59,576 nt of DNA from Chryseosolibacter indicum (GTDB lineage: Bacteria > Bacteroidota > Bacteroidia > Cytophagales > Cyclobacteriaceae), in assembly GCF_018598585.1 (NCBI RefSeq), contig NZ_JAHESD010000031.1, forward strand, positions 1 to 59,576. Reading direction: 5' to 3'. Position numbers and translations under genes: made by a program. Position 1 is the first letter of the stretch; every line of letters begins with the position of its first letter. Below, in pieces: positions 19,229 through 26,699 of the stretch. Below the pieces are notes generated by a model, which had not been told where the DNA came from, ran no database searches, and saw only the letters and a list, made by a program, of their open reading frames with translations.

Positions 19229-19663
19229 ATGAGTTCATTGGCTACGCTGTTAACGGAAGAGAATACACATGCTTCTTTATCCCTTTTGCAAAAGACTACA
19301 CAACAGGGAGAAGCAGCTATTCGCATTTCGACTTTCTTAGTACATAGAAAACATAAGATTTTACCTCTTCCGGTTCAGGATATTGCACTTTTCTACATCA
19401 CTGAGGTGGGTATACACGTGCGTACATTCGGGCAGGAGGATTACATGATGTCGCAGACGCTTGACGAATTGGAAGCCATTATTTCACCGGTCGCATTTTT
19501 TCGCGTTAATCGCCAGCACATTATTCACCGCAAAGCTGTAAAAGATTTGGAAGTTTATTTCAATGGCCGGCTCTTACTCAATTGCTCATCTTTTGATAAG
19601 CCTATTATCATAAGCAAGGCTCGTGTAGGCGTATTTAAGAATTGGCTCATGATGGGTGAGTAG
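19229..19663 (+). CDS. LytTR DNA-binding regulator without receiver domain
   Basis: The 144-residue protein has a C-terminal LytTR DNA-binding domain (about 35-140): LPVQDIALFYITEVGIHV, the TLDELEAII helix, FFRVNRQHIIHRKAV and the closing IISKARVGVFKNWL. Most LytTR regulators in Bacteroidota carry a REC domain in front; here only about 35 unrelated residues precede it. The DNA upstream (18990-19228) shows no receiver motif in any frame. It is therefore either a stand-alone LytTR protein or a relic of a two-domain gene. No kinase gene is adjacent. Confidence 0.75.
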   Translation: MSSLATLLTEENTHASLSLLQKTTQQGEAAIRISTFLVHRKHKILPLPVQDIALFYITEVGIHVRTFGQEDYMMSQTLDELEAIISPVAFFRVNRQHIIHRKAVKDLEVYFNGRLLLNCSSFDKPIIISKARVGVFKNWLMMGE

Positions 19664-19706
19664 TTTCAGGCGTAGCCACTACATATGTTCGTTTCTACGC
19701 CTGAAA
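19664..19706. terminator. hairpin between convergent genes
   Basis: A perfect 12-bp inverted repeat (TTTCAGGCGTAG at 19664-19675 and its complement at 19695-19706) starts at the LytTR stop codon and precedes the esterase stop. It is a probable bidirectional terminator, though neither side has a long U-tract. Confidence 0.6.
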
Positions 19707-19714
19707 AAACATTA

Positions 19715-20620
19715 CTATTCGTGAACGTGCTCTGAGAAAAAATTCCAGATCACATCGTTGCCATTTATGGCAACAGAAGGCTCATCCGCGGCATGCCGTG
19801 CTTTCTTACTTCCCGGCCATGCATGGCCTCCGTCCTCGGTAACATAGAGCTGAACAGGAGCAAGACAACCCTCAGATCGAAACACGGAGTACAAACCATA
19901 GTCCTCTTCAGCCATCGGTTGTGCACAACCGTTAATGGCAGACCATGTTTGCACCGAAAGTTCAACGGGTGTGTAGTTGTAACCTCCAAGTCCTTTGCCA
20001 CCAGCAAACGGCACCTTCTCATCCTTGATGGAATGTAGGTGAAGAACAGGAACAGGGGTCGTGGCATCACAAGGCTCGCTCACCATCAAGGTTCCACTTA
20101 CCACAGCAATGGCGGCAAAGCGCTCGGACATTTCACAGGCGAGTCGATAAGCAAACATTCCTCCATTAGACATACCCGCTACGAAAATTCTTGACTCATC
20201 AATACGGTAGGTGTCGGTGAGGTGCGTTAATAACGTTCTGATAAAACCGACGTCATCAATGTTTTGCTCCATAGAATAATCACAGCAATTTCCTGCATTC
20301 CAAAAGCGCAGTTTTAGCGGACCCGTACTGTTAACACCATCAGGAAATACTGCAATAGCTCCCGCGCCATTTACTTTTGTTTGAAGTTCATAGTCTTTTT
20401 CAAACTGTAAACCACTTCCGCCCGCACCATGTAGTCCGATCACCAGTGCGCGGTCCGCGTCGTTATCATAATAGTCTCCGGGCAAGTTGATCAGGAATGT
20501 ACGTACGATTCCTTGTACCTTAATTGACTGTTCAAGACGAAGTGCCTGCGCTGATGAACCATCATCAGAGCAGGAGCTATAGGTTAGTATGGCGAGTAGT
20601 AAAAAGATAAATATTCTCAT
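19715..20620 (-). CDS. lipoprotein esterase, PHB depolymerase / LpqC-like (CE1 type)
   Basis: The 301-residue alpha/beta hydrolase is exported as a lipoprotein (MRIFIFLLLAILTYSSC, then SDDG). The oxyanion region is GLHGAGGSG (65-73); the nucleophile is in VAGMSNGGM (GxSxG, about 146-154); the probable acid is the Asp of LHSIKDEKVPF, and the catalytic His lies in DGGHAWPG. The family includes polyhydroxybutyrate depolymerases, feruloyl and acetyl-xylan esterases. The substrate cannot be chosen from sequence. It is co-directional with and 7 bp after the small Spy-like gene upstream. Confidence 0.85.
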   Translation of the reverse strand: MRIFIFLLLAILTYSSCSDDGSSAQALRLEQSIKVQGIVRTFLINLPGDYYDNDADRALVIGLHGAGGSGLQFEKDYELQTKVNGAGAIAVFPDGVNSTGPLKLRFWNAGNCCDYSMEQNIDDVGFIRTLLTHLTDTYRIDESRIFVAGMSNGGMFAYRLACEMSERFAAIAVVSGTLMVSEPCDATTPVPVLHLHSIKDEKVPFAGGKGLGGYNYTPVELSVQTWSAINGCAQPMAEEDYGLYSVFRSEGCLAPVQLYVTEDGGHAWPGSKKARHAADEPSVAINGNDVIWNFFSEHVHE

Positions 20621-20627
20621 GGTAGTC

Positions 20628-21002
20628 CTAGTGATTTCTTCGGCGGTTTTCTTTAAACTCCTCCTTCATCTCTTTTTGAAAATCCTGGTATTTCTTGTAC
20701 TGTTCGTCATCTAACACCTCCTTCATACGACCGTCTTTTTCGTCTCGCAAGCTTTTATACTTTTTGTATTTGCTAAGCCTGCTGTCAGGAGAAGCCCTTA
20801 ACGCAGCTAATCCCTCGAAAAATGAACGGTTGATCGCTTCCACTTGTGACTGTTGCGCTTCAGTAAGATTCAGTGCTGTTTTGTATTGCTCGTAACGTTC
20901 GCGCATTTCCTGCCTTTGCTCCTCCGTCATACGATTTTGAGCTTGTACTACAAAAGCAGTAACACATAGGGTAGCGATAATAAATAGTTTTTTTGCAGTC
21001 AT
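20628..21002 (-). CDS. periplasmic helical protein, Spy/LTXXQ-like
   Basis: The 124-residue secreted protein has a signal peptide ending VVQAQ (about residue 22). It is followed by a highly charged, entirely helical domain: RMTEEQRQEMRERYEQYK, ALNLTEAQQSQVEAIN, then KYKKYKSLRDEKDGRMKEVL and DDEQYKKYQ. The ALNLTEAQ and LDDEQYKKY segments are the spacing seen in Spy/CpxP-like LTXXQ proteins. A chaperone-like periplasmic role is inference. Operon with the esterase (7 bp). Confidence 0.65.
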   Translation of the reverse strand: MTAKKLFIIATLCVTAFVVQAQNRMTEEQRQEMRERYEQYKTALNLTEAQQSQVEAINRSFFEGLAALRASPDSRLSKYKKYKSLRDEKDGRMKEVLDDEQYKKYQDFQKEMKEEFKENRRRNH

Positions 21003-21238
21003 AAATATATTTTTCTACTAGATACGAGAATGTATCACGAATTGCGCAGTAAGATAAGCGAACCGAATAAAATAGCGCCTGAACTGGCTTCCTTATGCAA
21101 TGAATTTTTCCGTGGTTTCACGATTTTATACCGCGATACTTTTTTTAGATACAGGACATTCGACCTTTCTTTTGAAGTATTGACTATACGTGATACGGGA
21201 TTAAACTTTAAGATTAAATTGCAACCAAAAATTTCTAC

Positions 21239-22216
21239 ATGAAAGAAAAAAAGTATCCCTATTCTCTTCTTCAATGCATTGTGTTAGCGTTTTTGTTGCC
21301 GTTCAGTCTGTATGCACAAATAGATAAAAAAGAATCAGCATCCAGTGATAAACATAATAGCAGAATTAATAAGTGCAATCAGGAATGGGATTTCCTGGCC
21401 TTGGTAAGCAAAACACCTGCGGATGTTATCGAACTTTTTCAAAAGGCAGGAATGCACCCCGAAGAGCATAAATTAACGTTGAAGGAGCAGGCTATAGTTA
21501 CGGAGGCATTTTCAAAACTGCCACCATTACACAAAAAAATATTGAAGGAGCATTTGAAGAGCATAAGCTTCCTCGACAACATGCCGAACACGGCACTCAC
21601 GTCAACGCTAAACCCGGACGATGAATTTAAGACCTTTCATATAGCATTCAGGGCAGGCATTCTTCATCAAACTGCTTCTGAATGGCTCACTGAAAAGGAA
21701 CGTAAAACATTCATTTATGATGACTCATCGTATTCCATAACGATGGAAGGAGGAGACCTCCCGGCTTTCCTGTACGTCCTTATTCATGAAGGTACACATG
21801 TGGTTGATGGCTCGCTCGGGTTACTCGCAGATAAGAAGCAAAATACAAAGCCCGATTCATCTGCGTTTTCATTTACCAAAGGTGTCTGGCAGGAGAGAAC
21901 GGTATTTACAAAAGCAATTAATGATTCGCTGTTTTTAAAAAATGGGTTCAGGCGCGGAGGTGAAGCAACTTCCGTAAAAAATGCCGTTAAACTATATACA
22001 CTATTAAAGACTACGCCGCTTCTGTCTTTGTACAGCTCCAGCAGCTGGCATGAAGACCTCGCCGAGTATATAACGGTTTATCACCTCACACAACGACTTA
22101 AACAGCCTTTCAGGATAGTTGTTCATAAGGATGGAAAAAAGGTGTTCAGGTACGACCCGATGACTAACAAATCGGTACTCAATCGAAAGGGTATTGCATC
22201 AATCTTTTATTCATAA
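21239..22216 (+). CDS. secreted HExxH zinc-peptidase-like protein
   Basis: The 325-residue exported protein has a signal peptide ending LYAQ (about residue 22). LYVLIHEGTHVVDG contains a HExxH zinc motif (HEGTH). About 90 residues later SSSWHEDLAEYITVY offers a glutamate that could be the third ligand, the order seen in gluzincins. It is therefore probably a periplasmic metalloprotease or its inactive relative; I recognise no named family. It is transcribed alone, divergent from the Spy-like gene. Confidence 0.6.
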   Translation: MKEKKYPYSLLQCIVLAFLLPFSLYAQIDKKESASSDKHNSRINKCNQEWDFLALVSKTPADVIELFQKAGMHPEEHKLTLKEQAIVTEAFSKLPPLHKKILKEHLKSISFLDNMPNTALTSTLNPDDEFKTFHIAFRAGILHQTASEWLTEKERKTFIYDDSSYSITMEGGDLPAFLYVLIHEGTHVVDGSLGLLADKKQNTKPDSSAFSFTKGVWQERTVFTKAINDSLFLKNGFRRGGEATSVKNAVKLYTLLKTTPLLSLYSSSSWHEDLAEYITVYHLTQRLKQPFRIVVHKDGKKVFRYDPMTNKSVLNRKGIASIFYS

Positions 22217-22650
22217 CGTGTTAATTCTTCCAAATCAATGCAGAGAAGATAACAGCCGGAAGAAGAAGAAGCAACATGGAATCCAATACAAGGGGGTTGC
22301 AGGTACGTGCTGCTTTTCTTCTCTGCCTGCCCGGTACATCATCAAAGACAAAGTGAAGTAGATAATCAACTGCTTGGTAAAAGTGGATTTTTATACTGAT
22401 ATTTCAACCTGCTCTACAAGTAGCTCGTCCGTTATTGCTTTCAACTGCTTCTTGCAACATAACTTTTATCAGGGTAGTAATAAATTAATTTAAACAAAAG
22501 CACATGGAGGCATATTCTTTTCATGGCATTTTTTCCTTGCGAAAAATGAATTTAGGATAAGGAATTGCTGTATGAGCCGCTCTTTCGATCAGGTAATCTT
22601 TTTCCTGGCATGTGTTTATTCGCCTCGCGGTTAAACAACAGAGACACCTG
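22217..22650. other. non-coding gap
   Basis: These 434 bases lie between two plus-strand genes. I see no remnant, repeat or clear terminator. The open frame upstream of the oxidoreductase ATG is only an in-frame extension. Confidence 0.4.
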
Positions 22651-23580
22651 ATGGAAAATCGATATGTATTGGTAACAGGAGCCAGCACTGGCATTGGTTA
22701 CGAATTGGCAAAGCTGTTTGCAAAGAATGGCCATAATCTGATTATAGTTGCTCGCGCTGAAGGCGATCTGAACAAAGCCGCGGCGGAGTTTGAAAGTGAA
22801 GGCGTGGCTGTATTTCCAATGATCAAAGATCTTTTTGAACCCAAAGCGCCCTTCGAGTTATATGAAGAGATCAAATCAAAAGGCCTTACTGTCGATATTT
22901 TAGTAAACAATGCCGGCCAGGGAGAATACGGAACGTTTATCGATACCGATATTGAAAGACAGCTAAGTATTATTCAGCTGAATATTGCTTCGCTAACTGC
23001 GCTTACCCATCTCTTCTTGAAAGACATGGTTGCGAGAAATCAAGGCAAGATACTGCAACTCGCTTCTATTGGATCAAATTTCCCAGGTCCATACCAATCC
23101 GTATATCACGCTACTAAATCATACGTGCTGTCATTTACAGAAGCGCTTGTTAACGAATTGAAAGATACAGATGTAACCATTACGGCACTTCAACCTGGTG
23201 TTACTGATACCGACTTCTTCAATAAGGCAGGAGCGCAAAATTCGAAACTTGTCGAAGACAAAAGTAAAATGGCTGATCCTGCAAAAGTTGCAAAAGATGG
23301 GTTTGAGGCTTTAATGAAAGGTAAAGACAAAATTGTATCCGGACTCAAAAACAAGACAATGGTTGGTATGAGCCACATGATGCCGGATACCTTAAAGGCG
23401 GAGCAAATCCGGATGATGTCCAAAGAACAGGACGATACTGACAGCAAGTCAAAGTCACTTACGCTTCCTGTTTTATCTACACTTTTGCTGGCAGGACTCG
23501 GCGCCAGCCTTTGGTATGTGAGTAACAAAAACAAAGCAACTTCTTTGATTGATGAAATAACAGAAACTGCTAAAGTGTAA
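22651..23580 (+). CDS. short-chain dehydrogenase with C-terminal membrane anchor
   Basis: The SDR-type NAD(P)-dependent oxidoreductase has 309 residues from ATG 22651, chosen because VLVTGASTGIGYELA then starts at the normal position near residue 5. The classical set is present: TGxxxGIG cofactor motif, LVNNAGQGEYG, catalytic S (LASIGS) and YHATKSY. After residue about 230 the protein departs from the family: a charged linker (DDTDSKSKS) and a single helix LPVLSTLLLAGLGASLWYV would anchor it to the membrane. Substrate unknown. It is convergent with the kinase gene. Confidence 0.85.
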   Translation: MENRYVLVTGASTGIGYELAKLFAKNGHNLIIVARAEGDLNKAAAEFESEGVAVFPMIKDLFEPKAPFELYEEIKSKGLTVDILVNNAGQGEYGTFIDTDIERQLSIIQLNIASLTALTHLFLKDMVARNQGKILQLASIGSNFPGPYQSVYHATKSYVLSFTEALVNELKDTDVTITALQPGVTDTDFFNKAGAQNSKLVEDKSKMADPAKVAKDGFEALMKGKDKIVSGLKNKTMVGMSHMMPDTLKAEQIRMMSKEQDDTDSKSKSLTLPVLSTLLLAGLGASLWYVSNKNKATSLIDEITETAKV

Positions 23581-23633
23581 AGGCCGAGGAATTTCCTCAA
23601 TAGACTGGATGTTCTGCAAAGGGGCTCTTTATT

Positions 23634-24788
23634 TTAAGTAATCGGTAACAACACATGAAATACCGATCCAACGTCAACCGCAGATGTAGCATAAATATGT
23701 CCATTGTGATTGGCCACTACCTTCTTGCATAGCGCCAGGCCAACGCCTGTTCCAGGGTATTCATCCCTGCGATGCAGTCTTTGAAAAATTGCGAATATTT
23801 GTTCTGATTGCTTCGACTCGAATCCAATACCGTTATCTGAAAAGCGCAAGAATAAATAAGATGTATCCCGGCGAAGATTTTCGTAGGGAAGTGTTGATCC
23901 TTCTACGACAGATGACTTTATGCTAATATCAGGAGTCACATTTTTCTTGCTGTACTTTATAGAATTACTAATAAGGTTGAAAAATAACTGTCTGATTTGT
24001 TCCCGGATACACCTGATGGTAGGCAGGTATTCCGATTGTAGCAAGACTCCCCGTTCCTGGATTTCTAATTCAAGATCCTTTTTAACGTCCTCTAATACAC
24101 CATTCAGGTCAGTAGTTGTAAAAAGCGTCTCATCCTTCCTTACCTTCGAAAGATCAAGCAATTCATTGATGAGCACATTCATCCGATTTGCCGCATCTTT
24201 AATCTTGTCAACAAACTTTACCGCTTCATGTGGCTTAGATAAAAGTAAATCGCTGTAAACAAGGATTTTCCTTATCGGTTCTTTCATATCATGAGAAGAA
24301 GCGTAAGCAAATTGCTCCAACTCCTGGTTCGATCGTTTTGATTCTGTGATTGCTTGCTTAAGTTCCTCGGTTCTTCTTTCTACTATATGTTCTAGTTGCT
24401 CTTCTGCCTGCTTTTTGTCGTTAATATCAATGCAAGACCCAATATATCCTGCAAAATCGCCAGTAGAGGTATACCTGGGTACGCCATGATCTAAAATCCA
24501 CCGATAGATACCATCGTGCCTTTTAAGGCGATAATCCATCTTAAATTCAACTCTCTTATCAAACGATGTAATATAAATCTCCAGGCACCTGTTCAAATCA
24601 TCGGGATGAACCCCTTCAGCCCAGCCATTTCCGTACTCTTGTTCCATAGTTTTTCCGGTAAACCTCAGCCATCCCTCGTTGAAAAAGTAACACTGCTTGT
24701 CCGTTCCTGAGATCCAGATCATCACTGGGGCCGTATCAGCCATTATTCTGAATTGTTCTTCTATTTGAATAGGTTGTGTCAGAGCCAT
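23634..24788 (-). CDS. PAS-domain sensor histidine kinase (soluble)
   Basis: The 384-residue kinase, counted from ATG 24788 (MALTQPIQIEEQ), has no membrane segment. A PAS_3-type domain (about 10-125) with VMIWISGTDKQCYFFNEGWL and the PAC end GYIGSCIDINDKKQAE is followed by a coiled coil, HisKA with YASSHDMKEPIRK and a complete HATPase (FFNLISNSIKYSK, DNGIGF, GTGVGLALCKKVV). No response regulator is adjacent, so the partner is unknown. A TTG at 24806 would add six residues and is less likely. Confidence 0.85.
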   Translation of the reverse strand: MALTQPIQIEEQFRIMADTAPVMIWISGTDKQCYFFNEGWLRFTGKTMEQEYGNGWAEGVHPDDLNRCLEIYITSFDKRVEFKMDYRLKRHDGIYRWILDHGVPRYTSTGDFAGYIGSCIDINDKKQAEEQLEHIVERRTEELKQAITESKRSNQELEQFAYASSHDMKEPIRKILVYSDLLLSKPHEAVKFVDKIKDAANRMNVLINELLDLSKVRKDETLFTTTDLNGVLEDVKKDLELEIQERGVLLQSEYLPTIRCIREQIRQLFFNLISNSIKYSKKNVTPDISIKSSVVEGSTLPYENLRRDTSYLFLRFSDNGIGFESKQSEQIFAIFQRLHRRDEYPGTGVGLALCKKVVANHNGHIYATSAVDVGSVFHVLLPIT

Positions 24789-24965
24789 ATTTGGGCAAAA
24801 TAGCAAGAAACAAATAAGATAAATTTAAATGGTATTAATGCAGGGCATGATTTTTACCAGGCGAGAAAAATTTAAATTTTATAGTCATAATGTTATTTGA
24901 AGTTGTAAAAGCGGTCTTCCCCGCAATAAAAATAACGTAACAAGTGTATGCAAGGCGACTAAGCT

Positions 24966-25124
24966 ATGCCCCACAAGTCAAGCCGAGTGTATATGTTACC
25001 ACAACTTCATGAGGCCGTCTATGCACAGTATAGCTTTGGGAAAGCGCTTGGCCAGTTATACGAGGGAGGTATTGTACGTACGCTTTGCTTATTCGCTCTG
25101 GTAATGAGGAGGGGGGTCAGATAG
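24966..25124 (+). CDS. doubtful 52-codon frame in a long gap
   Basis: The 24789-25425 gap (about 640 bp) holds one ATG-initiated frame of 52 codons, MPHKSSRVYMLPQLHEAV at its start, with codon choice not obviously different from genes nearby. No homologue is recognised and no promoter or hairpin is evident. Otherwise I see nothing in this gap. Confidence 0.15.
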   Translation: MPHKSSRVYMLPQLHEAVYAQYSFGKALGQLYEGGIVRTLCLFALVMRRGVR

Positions 25125-25425
25125 TTACGTAAGAGTCGCAGATACTTATTTTTATTATAAGGCCGGAGGGCTAGGTGTTTAGAACCACCACCTAAGATTG
25201 CTGACTTGGATTGATTTGAAGGAAAGGAGTTCTTTATTTTTTTTTAAAAAATCCAGTCAGTTCAGAGGTAAAAATTAATTGTGGCACAAACAAGCAAATC
25301 CATGCTAGATGAAGTAAGTCATAAACATACATTGGGTAGGTTGTGCCAATAATGCTCTTCCAAATTGAATCACCGACGTGTCATTGTGTGACAAAATTGT
25401 TAGAATAGCAGATATTAATACATGA

Positions 25426-26154
25426 ATGTTCAGACACCGGGGAAAGGCAAGAACTATAAAACATAACTTGAGAGTAGCCTCTTTATTGTCTTTTGTCGTT
25501 GGATTGGTAAATGTTTGTGGTTTGTTGGCGGTGCAGCGCTTGACAACAAATATTACCGGCCATTTTGCCTTCCTGATTGATGAGGTTTTCAGTCTTGATT
25601 TTTTGCAGGCACTTGCTTATTTTCTGTATATCTTCTTCTTTCTTCTCGGGTCATTCATTTCTAATTTTCTTGTGGAATTGCTTTATAAAGCAAGGAAGAA
25701 AAGTTTTGTTTACCTGGTTCCGGTAACAATCGAAAGTTTAATACTGATCGGTGTTGCATGGTTTGGGGAAGCGCTGAGAACGAACAATCCTGATCTACTG
25801 GCATATCTTCTGCTTTTCGCCATGGGCATGCAAAACTCGCTTGTTACATCAATATCAAATGCTGTCGTGCGCACAACTCATTTAACCGGACTTTTCACCG
25901 ACCTGGGCATAGAGTTGTCTCAACTGTTTTTTTATAGGCTAAAAGAACAAAGGCAGAGACTATTATCTTCAATGAAGTTAAGAATAACAATTATTAGCTT
26001 CTTCTTTTTCGGCGGAATTGCAGGTGGTATACTATATCCTGTTGTTCAACTCCATGCCTTACTCCTTGGAGGCCTTGCTTTGCTATTGGGTATTACTTTT
26101 GATTACATCAAACTCAGACTCATTTTAATAAAGAGAAGATATCAGAATAGTTAG
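25426..26154 (+). CDS. DUF1275 (YoaK-like) membrane protein
   Basis: The 242-residue protein has about six transmembrane segments. Family features are LLSFVVGLVNVCGLLAVQR at the first helix, TTNITGHFA, LLFAMGMQNSLVTSIS and VVRTTHLTGLFTDLGIEL. DUF1275 proteins are inner-membrane proteins of unknown transport role. The ATG is preceded by a 640-bp gap and the gene is monocistronic. Confidence 0.85.
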   Translation: MFRHRGKARTIKHNLRVASLLSFVVGLVNVCGLLAVQRLTTNITGHFAFLIDEVFSLDFLQALAYFLYIFFFLLGSFISNFLVELLYKARKKSFVYLVPVTIESLILIGVAWFGEALRTNNPDLLAYLLLFAMGMQNSLVTSISNAVVRTTHLTGLFTDLGIELSQLFFYRLKEQRQRLLSSMKLRITIISFFFFGGIAGGILYPVVQLHALLLGGLALLLGITFDYIKLRLILIKRRYQNS

Positions 26155-26699
26155 ATTCGTGCAATAGCAAAAGTATATCGGCAAGCCGGCAGCTCGACGT
26201 CATTTCCCAGTCTAGGCATATGCAGGAGCGACGCGATGTTACCAACCGCACAGGGTAAAGGAGTCCCCTCATACCACGCAGTACACGCACACCTTCGGTT
26301 TCTCTTTTTTTGGCTTACCTGTTTCCCTAAAGTAACGGCAAGCAAAAGGAAAATAAGCGCTCCTGTTATTCTCAAACCAATAATTACTGGGCTTGCTTTC
26401 AGTTTTATTACACATCTTACATCATCACGCAACACGATAAGTGCTTCTCTGGTTACGTGGAACTACTTTAATATTCCTACGCATATCTACTTAGTACGTT
26501 TCCTGTTGATTTTTAAAAACGGATTACATGAGCAAATACAAATTTCTTTACTCAAAGAAATATTATCCTTCAATGCACATTTTTTCAATGTGGTTCACTT
26601 TTCTGACAAGCGTACTTCCTACCTAGGGCTACTCAGTAATAGTTTTTATACGATTATATCTTTGTTTAGGCGTTTTCAAGCTAAAATAACACCGGCATT
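26155..26699. other. non-coding gap before the multi-PAS gene
   Basis: A long open frame crosses this 545-bp region, but its product is low-complexity, rich in F, S and T, and overlaps the next gene's start, so I read it as non-coding. No hairpin or remnant is recognised. Confidence 0.35.

Noticed and set aside
22217-22650. In-frame upstream extension of the SDR gene to 22612
   Set aside because: The cofactor motif would lie too far from the N-terminus; ATG 22651 gives normal family length.
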